Assembly (NCBI GenBank): GCA_022701365.1
Contig: JAKUHH010000027.1
Location: 62,001-126,000, forward strand
Direction of reading: 5' to 3'
DNA from: Mycocentrospora acerina
Taxonomy: Eukaryota > Ascomycota > Dothideomycetes > Pleosporales
Length of the DNA stretch: 64,000 nucleotides
Shown one piece after another: positions 11,855 through 20,635 of this stretch. Position 1 is the first letter of the stretch. Each line of letters opens with the position of its first letter. The notes beneath the pieces were generated by a model that did not search any database, had not been told where the DNA came from, and saw only the letters and a list, made by a program, of their open reading frames with translations. The translations under genes and the position numbers were made by a program.

Positions 11855-12565
11855 TTTCAGCGAAGCGGTGAGAGTGAACTTGTAGGGTTTGGTGGCTTCT
11901 TTTGAGAAGGGAAGGTAGAGAGAAATGGACAATGTTGTGTAGAAACGGCGGTGCAACGTATTCTGATCGATGCACAGGTGTATGTAGTGTACCGTTTGTG
12001 CTGCGGAGAGGACGTGTTTGCAGAGCAATACAGAGAGGCTTCAGCGTCTTTGCCTGTCGATTTGAGGCTTTAAGCAGGTCAGATGTGAAGATTGTTCTTT
12101 TTGGACGTGAAAAGATGCAGACATGTGCTTACTCAGCAAACAACTTGCCCGATTGGTATTGGCAAGCTCCGACCACGAGGCTGTCGCAACCTCATCTGCC
12201 CCCGTCAATTGCACTGCGGGCAGGAGTGTGGAGAGAGAGCAAGGAGGCCTATTTTTGAGCACGTGATTGTTAACGGCGTCTCCTCTTGGCTACCCGCAGG
12301 CGGAGGGCGTCCAGCAGTGACGCGCTCCCTCCATGTCCGTTAGTAAGCGACCATTTTGCGATCGAACGACAAATCCTGTGATATCGCGTAGAGGTCGCAT
12401 TGAGCCACTCCGCCACGGGCCAACGACGGCACAAACGACGGCACTCCCTGCTGCAAGCACAGCAACCAAGGCACGGCTGCCTCTCCAGTGCACCGCGCCG
12501 CCCCTCCCTCCGCGATTCGGTTCGTCGCCGCCCCTCCGCACCCGGTGCAGCATGCGCCGGTAGCA
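11855..12565. promoter_or_regulatory. divergent promoter region, FMN-barrel gene / PPR gene
   Basis: The 711 bp between two divergently transcribed starts must hold both promoters. No TATA box is obvious. A tRNA-like D-arm at about 12395-12425 was considered and rejected. Confidence 0.5.
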
Positions 12566-14590
12566 ATGCTGGCACTCTGGTCCCGGGCAACGCAGGCCCC
12601 GGGTACCTGCAGATGCCTCTCGTGCCTCTCCACCGCCACTCCGGTCGCCAGACGCGGGGGGCCAGCGAGACGCGGCGCCGCGTGGGCACTGGGCTCGGCG
12701 ACGGTGACGCCTGCCGCCGTGTGCACGCCCGCCCTCGCCGCCGGCCTGGCCACTGACGCCAAGCCCAGGCAGAAGAAGAGGAACAAGCAGTGGGAGGTTG
12801 CCTTTGTGCACCTGCAGCAGCACCTGCTGGAAAAGGCCTTGGCGCAGGAGGCACGGGACCGGGCAGGCAAACCACCAAAGGACACAGCCAGCAAGGCCGC
12901 CAAGCCTGAGAGAAGCGACGAGTCGCGTGTGGATCCCGAGGTCACCGACGCAGACCTGCTAGAAGAAAGCGAGTGGGATGCTGCCCAGCCCTCGGCGAAC
13001 ATGGACCTCGACGACGGCCCCATGCCCGAAGAACAAATTCAAGCGCTGGCCGAGGCTGCGTGGGACGACCTCCGCTTCGACTCGAGGCTTCCCGGTGCAG
13101 AGAGGCCAGAGCTGCCCGTCAACACAGGTCGACCTTCACTGCGCCACAACCTGCCGCCCCAGTCGCTGTGGGCACACGACGCCGTGCGACTGACGGCCAT
13201 GCGGAGGCGGCACACTTGGAAAAAGATGGCCATGCAAGAGCTTTCGACTGGTCTGTTGTGCCATACGTTGATGACACGCGTGGGTTTTGGACGCTGGAAC
13301 AAGCTGTCCAAGGCCTTGAACCTCGAGTCCGTGTCCCCCCAAATCCAGGAGATGGCCCTGTTCAACGGCTCCAGAGCTGAACGGGCACGAGCTGAAATTC
13401 TCGCCATGATCGATAGGCTGCACGTCACCGATGTCACGAGCACTGCAGAGCACGTGGCCCAAGCCAACATTGTTGTCGATCAGCCTGGGATACCCCAGTA
13501 CTTCCAAGACGCCGATGGCGATTTCTACGGCATCTGCCAGCAAATGAATGCGAGTATTATGCGACTTCTTGCCATCAAACCGGCAAACAACGCTCGCGAG
13601 GAAGCTGCCACAATAGCAAAGATCTGTCACAACCTCCTCGTCTCGACCGCCGCTCCTGATCTGCAGACGTTCAACATGCTCATCGCGGGCTTCAAGCGCT
13701 GGCGACGCCCGCAACTCGTCGACGACGTCATTGCCGCCTTGTACAGCTCCAAGATCCGGCCCAATGAGATATCCTGCAGAGAGGTTTTGGGCCACTACGT
13801 GAACGAGTTCCGGCCAGACGACTTCTCCCGCTTCGTAGCCAGAATGCGCGGCATAGGCGATGCCCTCATGCTTGCCCGCCCAGACATTACCATCAACGAA
13901 GCTGGGCAAGACCGCCTGATTCGCCTCGACGAGAACAAAGTATACCAGAAGATTCATCCCACGCCCATGGTCTTTGGCGCCCTCATCACGGGCGTGATGC
14001 GATTCGCAGGCTTCGACCGCGCCCTCGACATCTACTACGAAATGAAGGCCGACGGCTGGGGCCTCGACATGAACAGCTTGACAGCACTACTCCGCGACTG
14101 CATCCACCGCGCCGACTGGGAAGGCGGCATGTACGTGTGGGACGAAATCTCCAGCATCAAAGCAGACGCCAAACCAATCGCCATGGCCAAAGCATACTTC
14201 CACATGCTCAGCCTGTGCTCCGTAACAGGCAACACTTCAACCTTCAACCAAATCCTCACCGAAGTCGTCAAACGCGGATTCAACCGCAAAAGCGTCCTCG
14301 ACGCCGCAGAGCGAACCTCGCAAATCGCTCGAGCACGAAACACCAAGCTGGCTCCCGCCTGGGCCGCAGACAACGTCATGATTGCCGTCTCGGCCTACGT
14401 GAGCGACGCAAAGACCTCTCCCCCGCCATCACCACCACCACCCCCTATTTCCAAACTCGAAACCGAGCAGGAATCCCAGGCTGCAGCCGACCTGGCGGGA
14501 GACGATCAAACGGCTTTGGATCCAAAGGAGGCGTGGGCGTCTTGGGTAGAAGCCGAGTTTGGGAAGAGGCCAGAGGACCCGGAGCTGTAA
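12566..14590 (+). CDS. mitochondrial pentatricopeptide-repeat protein
   Basis: Single exon, 674 aa from the ATG at 12566 (MLALWSRATQAPGTCRCLSCLST). That start matches the N-terminus of a fungal family I recognise, with SCRC..CLS and an Arg/Ala-rich stretch acting as mitochondrial targeting sequence; the in-frame upstream ATG at 12488 only adds 26 atypical residues. Helical-repeat segments begin near residue 365 (LQTFNMLIAGFKRWRRPQLVDDVIAALYSS, then a unit ending KIRPNEISCREVLGHYV) and continue with FGALITGVMRFAGFDRALDIYYEMKADGWGLDMNSLTALLRDCIHRADWEGGMYVWDEI, typical degenerate PPR units. PPR proteins bind organellar RNA and control processing, stability or translation of mitochondrial transcripts. 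The target is unknown. The C-terminal 60 residues are Pro/Asp-rich and probably disordered. Confidence 0.85.
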   Translation: MLALWSRATQAPGTCRCLSCLSTATPVARRGGPARRGAAWALGSATVTPAAVCTPALAAGLATDAKPRQKKRNKQWEVAFVHLQQHLLEKALAQEARDRAGKPPKDTASKAAKPERSDESRVDPEVTDADLLEESEWDAAQPSANMDLDDGPMPEEQIQALAEAAWDDLRFDSRLPGAERPELPVNTGRPSLRHNLPPQSLWAHDAVRLTAMRRRHTWKKMAMQELSTGLLCHTLMTRVGFGRWNKLSKALNLESVSPQIQEMALFNGSRAERARAEILAMIDRLHVTDVTSTAEHVAQANIVVDQPGIPQYFQDADGDFYGICQQMNASIMRLLAIKPANNAREEAATIAKICHNLLVSTAAPDLQTFNMLIAGFKRWRRPQLVDDVIAALYSSKIRPNEISCREVLGHYVNEFRPDDFSRFVARMRGIGDALMLARPDITINEAGQDRLIRLDENKVYQKIHPTPMVFGALITGVMRFAGFDRALDIYYEMKADGWGLDMNSLTALLRDCIHRADWEGGMYVWDEISSIKADAKPIAMAKAYFHMLSLCSVTGNTSTFNQILTEVVKRGFNRKSVLDAAERTSQIARARNTKLAPAWAADNVMIAVSAYVSDAKTSPPPSPPPPPISKLETEQESQAAADLAGDDQTALDPKEAWASWVEAEFGKRPEDPEL

Positions 14591-14756
14591 CATCTTTTCT
14601 TTTTATTACTTATACAAAAGTGTAAAGTAAAACTTGTAGGTATAGAGCAAGCATTTAGATTGGCGTTTTTGGGCAGGTGTATTTGTGTGTGTAGAGGGGT
14701 TATTATGGGCATGTTGACTGGGGTTTTGTTTCTAGAGAGAAACGGGATGTCTTTTG

Positions 14757-14799
<43 letters not shown>

Positions 14800-15261
14800 G
14801 TGGATGAGACAGTCCCCACCCCCTTTTTTCTTTTACGTATATAACGATACATGGTTATGCTTTCGCTGCCTCGGCTTTGACTGCTATGCAATGGAATGGA
14901 ATGGAATGAAACAACGTCACCACTCACTCTAGTTGGTCCTGTAGCATATGGCTTGTCCTGTCTTGTCCTGTCTTGTCTTGTAATGGGTTCGTTTGCGCAA
15001 AGAAACTGATTGGATGTAGAGTATTGATTGGCAGGAGCCAGTGCTTCACTGCCATGTTGAGTAGTATCTCGCAACTCGCAATCTCGGAGTTTAAAGTACC
15101 ACAACGAGATTGACTATCCACTTTGTCACCCACACCACGCGACATGTTCCCCACCATCTACATAGGACAGCGCAAAAGGTGCATGCATGCCTGTGGACGA
15201 TATATTTCTTCTGTCCTACTCTTGACCGCCTCACAGCAACCCTTGACTTCTCGTCATGCCC
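14591..15261. other. intergenic with TTGC and other microsatellites
   Basis: A 670-bp spacer between the convergent PPR and CZIB genes. It holds about eleven TTGC units at 14757-14799, TGGAA units near 14890-14910 and TGTCCTGTCT-like repeats near 14950-14980. No gene seen. Confidence 0.6.
14757..14799 (+). repeat. (TTGC)n microsatellite
   Basis: About eleven perfect tetranucleotide units, the cleanest microsatellite in the left half of the window. Minus-strand reading gives a Ser-Lys-Gln run in a chance ORF. Confidence 0.95.
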
Positions 15262-16147
15262 TCAGACCTTGCGAATCTCCCATGTCACGTTCGTGATGCT
15301 GACTTCTTCTCCCGCCTTTTCATCGTAGTCGAACCACTCGTCTTCTGCCAGGTCGACGCCCGCAAACTTTGTGCCCGTTTCGGTCCCTGTCGCGAGGAAC
15401 TCGCCCTGTATAGTAATTAGTATCAATATCCCACCTCCTCCCTTTCTTATTAATCAGCACACACGCACCTCTGGCTTGAATTCGACAAACTCCAACCCTC
15501 TGCAGTCAAACTCTAGAATGTTGACTGCCTTGGGGACATCCGTCTGTGGATACGACGCCGGCGCCGCCTTGATATTTGCCGAGTGCTCTCTCTACAGATT
15601 GCCAGTTAGTAGGCAGACGTGCATATAGCGGTTGCAGATGGGGGAAAAGAGACCTTACAGTTTTTGCACTTCCAGACGAAATTGGCCTCGCCTTTGCTGC
15701 CGCTGACTTGGTTGACTTCGAAGCGGCTGATGGAGACAAAGTTGGGGTGTGTCTCGCGGCAGGAGGTGCATTGGACTTTGAAGGTGTAGAAGAAGGGGTT
15801 TTCCTCGGTGTCGAGGGGGCGGAGGTCTGTTACGCTGGATGGAGATGGGGTGGTTAGGAGGAGAAGGTATTGGGTGAAGGGTGAAGATTGAAGGGCGAAG
15901 GTGGGTGTAGGTCTTGGGTGAGGGAGGTGTAGGCGTTTGGTAAAGGAAGAGAGGTGAAGGTGTTGGACAAAGGGAGGTGAAGATGTTGGATAAAGGGAGG
16001 ATTAGGCGTTGGGTGAAGAGAGGTGTATATGCTGGGTAAAGGGAGGCGTATATGCTGGGTAAAGGGAGGTGTATATGCTGGGCAAAGGGAGGGAAGACAC
16101 AAAACTTACCCGTTCAATTCAGCCTTCAAGGCTAATGCGAGTACCAT
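15262..16147 (-). CDS. CZIB: CZIB/DUF866 (UPF0587) CXXC zinc-binding protein
   Basis: Four exons on the minus strand: 16147-16110, 15834-15654, 15591-15469 and 15405-15262, giving 161 aa, the usual size for this family (human CZIB is about 160). The two zinc-binding CXXC pairs are intact: C35-T-S-C38 and C69-K-N-C72. Other family landmarks are YTFKVQCTSC, the REHSANI segment after the second pair, ILEFDCRGLEFVEFKPEGEF and WFDYDEKAGEEVSI. The protein is a conserved eukaryotic cytosolic protein of unknown biochemical role. Intron 1 is 275 nt, long for this genome, and consists largely of a minisatellite. Intron 2 needs a weak GTCTCT donor; a better GTAAGG four bases upstream would create an immediate stop codon. 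It shares a 327-bp divergent promoter with the SmF gene. Confidence 0.9.
15860..16095 (+). repeat. intronic minisatellite, about 23-bp units
   Basis: Three near-identical 23-bp units (GTATATGCTGGGTAAAGGGA plus three bases) lie at about 16024-16092, with more diverged related units back to about 15870. The array fills almost all of intron 1 of the CZIB gene. Confidence 0.85.
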
Positions 16148-16474
16148 GTTGACGACTTGGGGTGGGATGTGACGTGAGGCTTGGTGTGGGCGCCGAGCTT
16201 CAAGATGCGATGCAACACGCTGCTTATACTAAGTTGGACTATGCAATGCTCTGTTGAACTATGCAATGATGCAGGCCCCGCCCCCGCGCTGGGAAAGTCG
16301 GCGTGCAGGCGGCGTCCAATCGGCCATCGGCGCCACGTTTTGCCGACGTGACTTTGTCGAGCTAGGAGCAGGGCGCCGCGCGAGTGGGTGCTTGGTGCTG
16401 GCAGCTCTTCGTCGACCTCCCATCGTCACTTCCCGACTGACTTCCCTCCGCCCCTTGAGATAGCAGTCGCAACC
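16148..16474. promoter_or_regulatory. divergent promoter region, CZIB / SmF
   Basis: 327 bp between the two start codons, transcribed outward on both sides. It is GC-rich in its right half and has no clear TATA. Two direct copies of CTATGCAATG occur near 16228-16267. Confidence 0.55.
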
Positions 16475-16886
16475 ATGGCTGTAAGACCCCCCGCGCAGCA
16501 TTAATCACGTGCAAAAAGCTGACCCCCGCACAGGCAGTCGCACCCTTCAACCCCCGACCGCTGCTTCAGAGCCTGTACGTCGCGCGCCTTTCTCTCCTCC
16601 ACGCTGCATTGTCGAGTAGACTCGCCTGGACGCCATCTAACATGCCCACAGCGTCGACAAGGACATTGTTGTCCGCCTCAAGTGGGGCGAGACCGAGTAC
16701 AAGGGCAGACTCGTGTCCGTCGACCTCTACATGAACATCCAGCTCTCCAACACCGAGGAGTTTATCGGCGGCGTCAGCTCCGGCACCCTCGGCCAGGTCC
16801 TGATCCGCTGCAACAACGTGCTGTGGATCGGCAAGGCCGACGAGGTGGAGCCCAAGCAGGCCAAGGACACGGCCATGAGTGGATGA
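16475..16886 (+). CDS. SMX3: small nuclear ribonucleoprotein F (SmF)
   Basis: Three exons: 16475-16480, 16534-16574 and 16652-16886, giving 93 aa. The first exon codes only Met-Ala, which is common for Sm genes in filamentous fungi. The chain AVAPFNPRPLLQSLVDKDIVV begins the Sm fold; Sm1 is VVRLKWGETEYKGRLVSVDLYMNIQL and Sm2 is LGQVLIRCNNVLWIGKA, with the RCNNVLWI segment diagnostic of SmF. SmF is one of seven proteins forming the ring around U1, U2, U4 and U5 snRNA. Very short exons and two introns in such a small gene are ordinary here. Divergent from the CZIB gene. Confidence 0.95.
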
Positions 16887-17368
16887 GCGACGCCAGCGAG
16901 GAAAAGATTCTCTGGGGGCCAACAACAACGGCGAGTGCACCTGCCAAGAGATGACGGGGGAAAAAACCAATGCGCCAGCGAGTGTGCTTGGGCGAGTGAG
17001 CTCCAGACTTGGGCTGGCAGTTGCTGCACCGGGCACGGTTCAATCAAGCGAGGGAAGGAGCGAGCGAGCAGGCCATGTCCAACTCGCTCTCACGTGCCTA
17101 CTACTACTCTACTACTACGTCTGCCAAAGAGGCGCAATCGGCGGCGCAGCTTCCACAGGCGTACATGTGAATATCAAAAATACCACGATTTAGCAGTTTT
17201 TACAAAGACCCTCCTGCCTAGCCAGCTCAGACTGTGTCTGTCGCACGACTTGTTGACTGACTGATTGACTGATTGGGTGATTGTCGAATCGATTGATTAA
17301 CTGATGGACTGATTGACTGATTGACTGATTGACTAATCGATTAATCAACTGACCTACAGACATGTCAA
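16887..17368. other. intergenic with GATTGACT repeats
   Basis: A 480-bp spacer between convergent SmF and RTP1. At 17258-17345 it carries imperfect 8-bp GATTGACT units with GATTAATC-type variants. No gene seen. Confidence 0.6.
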
Positions 17369-20300
17369 CTATTCAATCTCTTCTACAACCATCCTCCTCG
17401 GCCTGTCTCCCGCGCTCGACCCACCACTGACATTCAGCTCGATATCCAGGCCTCTGAGCTTCCCCTCTAGTCCCAGATCAGGCCCCAGTCTCAGCCCTTC
17501 GTCCCTCACCCTATACAGTTTTTTCATGTCCAGCGTCTCCAGTCCCTCCACAACACTGCCTGCATGATCCCTCACGAGCGCATCCCCATCCTCGTCCCTC
17601 ACCCACCTCACCACCCTTTCCACCTCCTCCCGCTGCCTAGTCCCCAGCCCCACCGCGCTCTCCACCCCCTGCTCCAGGGCCGTGTCCAGCGCGCGCAACA
17701 GCCCCATGACAACTAGCACCGCCGCCCGCCTCAGGATAGCCTTTGAACTCGCACTCTCCAGCGTAAGAACATGCACGACACTCTGCAGCCCTGCATCCAC
17801 CGCCGCCTGACTCAGCAGCGAGAGACGCTGCTCCACCACCGTCCCCAGAATACTGAGCGCAGAGGTGCGCAGCCGAACGTCCTCCTCCAGCCCGGTTTCC
17901 TGCCAGCCCTGCACAATCTTTGATAGGGCGTCGAGCTCTGGAGTGGAGTCTGACTCTGATTCTGGAGACAGCAGGTTGGGAATCGGTCCACCCCATGCGG
18001 CTTCGCCTTCTTCGCGGAGGTGCTCTTCCTCGGCGAATAGTAAAGCGCGAGACGAGAGCGTTTCCTTGCGTTGGCCACGGCGACTCGCGAGGTGGAGACA
18101 TGCCTCGACGATTTGGCGCAGGATGGAGGCGTCGTTGCAGCGAGCCCAGAATGCGTCGTCGAGGACAAAGTCGTTGAGGACTTGGCCGACGCGGAGGCGA
18201 AAGTCGAGCGCCTCTTGCAGTTGGCGTTCTTTTTCGTCGGTTCGTTTGCCGCGCGTTAGGCGGAGGGACTGCTCGTCTGCGTCGATGAATGCGTCGATGA
18301 TGATGCGCGCGACGGGTTTGGGGGCCCGGACTGCGAGCTCGACCAGGACGGGTATGGCGGCGGTGTGGACGTAGGATTCGGGGTCTGCGAGGCTGGCGGA
18401 GAGGAGGAGGTGCGTCGTGGAAGGGAGGTCTATAGCGGGGAATGCTGAGGCGTCTTGGATCAGTTTTTGGAGAGCGTGGACGGCCCAGGTGCGGTTTGGA
18501 GGATCGGCGGATGTGAGTTCTGTTGATATGGTTTTGAGGGTTGCGTGGTGTTCGAGTAGCTTGTCGGTGGTACTGGATGTTGTAGGCGATGTAGTTGGAA
18601 TGGTTGTGGTAGGGGCGAGATGATGCACCAAGGTTGTTGCAGCATTTGCAATTACTGATGAGATTGGGAGTTTCGGGTGCGTATCTGACAAGTATTGAAG
18701 GGTTCCAATGAGGTCTTGAGCCAGTGCTTCGGTCGTGGCGGTTGGCTTGAATTCAGAGGATGTGAAAAGCGTGTTGATGATGCTCAACGCGAAGCTGACG
18801 AGCTCTTCGTCTGCAGCGTTCTCATCTGTTTCCATATTCCGACCAGAACCCTCGGCTCGAACAATCTTGCCCAGGTTTGCACGACGCGGTGTATTTTCCA
18901 TGGCCAAATTTGCAGCTCGCGACTTGTGTTCGTCCACAAAGTTCCTCAACAACTGGCCCATGAGTTCTAGAATATGTTGTGGACTCCGGACAAACTTGTT
19001 CTTGAACTTCGTTGCCATTGCCTCGGATAACTTTGCGTTTGTCAGAGCTGCCAAAGGGTCCGTCTCAGGGTCATTTGTCAACGACAGGTTTGTAGTCTGA
19101 GCAGGAGAGAGCCACTGTTTTGCCGTCTGCACGAAAAGCGTGCCTGCAACGTCGTCCGCTATGTCTGCCTCAACGAGAAGAGCGAGAAGATGGTTCACGC
19201 GTTCATCCAGGTTGCTGATGCGTGAAAGAATGCTATCCATATCTCCGAGAGCACCTGCGCCATCTAACCCAATCGGTCGAGCTCGGATTTCAACACCGCC
19301 CTGCGAGCCTGGCCCAAACTTCCAGGCGGCGTTTCCATCCCAGAAGAGGTTGTTGGTGATGGCGCTGGTCTGCTTGGGGTCGCATGCTATCGACATGTAG
19401 CGTAAGAGTATTGACCGTGGTAATTTGCTCCACTCTTGGTTGAGTGACGGTCGTGCTTTCGCATGGTTGAATAAGGCCCAGAGTGGAAGCAACAGAGGCC
19501 CAACTAATCTCTTCAACAAGCCGGCATGCGAATGTGAAGATGCAATGGTATACAGCCGCTTCAGAGCCAACTTGAGACTCTCTTCAGATACTATGACTTT
19601 GTCGTTTGTACTCAGTCTGGTCGTTGCTGAGGTTTTCCGGGGATACAAGGTCTCCAGAATTGGTCGAGCGAACAAGCCCCATCCGACTGTACCTGGCGCA
19701 CCTGTCGTCTTCTTACTCAAGATACCCCCAGCGATGATTTGGCCAGCGGCCCTGCTGAGCTCTTTGCCTTCGTTTCCGTCTAGCAAGTCCCAGAGCTGCG
19801 GTTCCAGAGACCCCAGCCATTCATCCTGGGCAACGCCACTAGGCGGTGACACTAGAAGCCGGGATGCCTGAGTGATGGCCTCGAGAGGAATGGGAATTTG
19901 AGATGATGGGCCAGCTGCTTCTTGTGGGATATGCGAATTCTTGTTCAAATACGAGAGAGAGAGAAATTCGACAGTGTGCCGGATTCCTTTGCTGCGAAGT
20001 GGAACCATCGCTAGCTCTCTTGACATTTGAGGTTTGATCCACAAAGGAAGAGGTTGTTGTAGAAAGGTGGTGAGAATCAAAAGCAGTCTAGATGTCGGTA
20101 TCCCTGAAATCATCTCATCGTAGAGAGGCTTGAATATAGAGTGTGTCTCTGCGCTCTTCTCGGGTGACATGGAAAGCTCAACAAGTGCAGACATGATGTC
20201 TGGTAGGATTCGCTGGGAGATTAGTGGTTGGATGCCAGATCCTTTCTGCTCAAGTATCTTGAGCAAGACCTGCACAGCTCTAACCAACGACTCCTCTGTT

Positions 20301-20635
20301 CTGTTAGGCGACGGTGTGATCAGAGTGGTCAACACCGATTTTGGACGTTGACTAAAAGCAAGGCCGTGAGATAGGTATGGCAAAATGCCAAGCGATGTGA
20401 TCAAATCTAGGAGGGCATATACAACACCAGCGAGAGACGCATCGTACGGAGCACTCGGATCTGCAGTGAGGTCTGCTGAGTTGATGGCCAAAAGATGAGA
20501 CAGCGCCTGATTCACCAGACCTTCGGTGTCAAGATCTGCCTGATGATTTGGCAGCTCGTGGTCTTTCCTGGCTTTATCCACAAAAGGACCCACAAAGTTT
20601 GCGGCGGCGTCCACGGCATCTTCGATTACTCCCAT
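17369..20635 (-). CDS. RTP1: RNA polymerase II assembly/import factor Rtp1 (TANGO6-like)
   Basis: Single-exon gene of 1088 aa, near the length of yeast Rtp1 (about 980). It is almost wholly alpha-helical and HEAT-repeat-like. The region around residues 740-830, containing LSASLADPESYVHTAAIPVL and then DAFIDADEQSLRLTRGKRTD, is the RTP1 C-terminal domain 1, where the basic loop and the LxFRLRVGQVLNDFV segment follow. A second helical block near residues 930-1010 (LRTSALSILGTVVEQRLSLL and LRRAAVLVVMGLLRALD) fits RTP1 C-terminal domain 2. In yeast the protein binds RNA polymerase II subunits and nucleoporins and helps nuclear import of the polymerase; animal TANGO6 is the homologue. The start is the first ATG and the N-terminus reads MGVIEDAVDAAANFV. 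Confidence 0.88.
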   Translation of the reverse strand: MGVIEDAVDAAANFVGPFVDKARKDHELPNHQADLDTEGLVNQALSHLLAINSADLTADPSAPYDASLAGVVYALLDLITSLGILPYLSHGLAFSQRPKSVLTTLITPSPNRTEESLVRAVQVLLKILEQKGSGIQPLISQRILPDIMSALVELSMSPEKSAETHSIFKPLYDEMISGIPTSRLLLILTTFLQQPLPLWIKPQMSRELAMVPLRSKGIRHTVEFLSLSYLNKNSHIPQEAAGPSSQIPIPLEAITQASRLLVSPPSGVAQDEWLGSLEPQLWDLLDGNEGKELSRAAGQIIAGGILSKKTTGAPGTVGWGLFARPILETLYPRKTSATTRLSTNDKVIVSEESLKLALKRLYTIASSHSHAGLLKRLVGPLLLPLWALFNHAKARPSLNQEWSKLPRSILLRYMSIACDPKQTSAITNNLFWDGNAAWKFGPGSQGGVEIRARPIGLDGAGALGDMDSILSRISNLDERVNHLLALLVEADIADDVAGTLFVQTAKQWLSPAQTTNLSLTNDPETDPLAALTNAKLSEAMATKFKNKFVRSPQHILELMGQLLRNFVDEHKSRAANLAMENTPRRANLGKIVRAEGSGRNMETDENAADEELVSFALSIINTLFTSSEFKPTATTEALAQDLIGTLQYLSDTHPKLPISSVIANAATTLVHHLAPTTTIPTTSPTTSSTTDKLLEHHATLKTISTELTSADPPNRTWAVHALQKLIQDASAFPAIDLPSTTHLLLSASLADPESYVHTAAIPVLVELAVRAPKPVARIIIDAFIDADEQSLRLTRGKRTDEKERQLQEALDFRLRVGQVLNDFVLDDAFWARCNDASILRQIVEACLHLASRRGQRKETLSSRALLFAEEEHLREEGEAAWGGPIPNLLSPESESDSTPELDALSKIVQGWQETGLEEDVRLRTSALSILGTVVEQRLSLLSQAAVDAGLQSVVHVLTLESASSKAILRRAAVLVVMGLLRALDTALEQGVESAVGLGTRQREEVERVVRWVRDEDGDALVRDHAGSVVEGLETLDMKKLYRVRDEGLRLGPDLGLEGKLRGLDIELNVSGGSSAGDRPRRMVVEEIE

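Noticed and set aside
12345..12430. Possible tRNA on the minus strand (D-arm-like GGCGGAGTGGCTCAATGC and a GTTCGATC)
   Set aside because: No acceptor stem pairs seven bases, the T-stem does not pair around TTCGATC, and no consistent anticodon arm forms.
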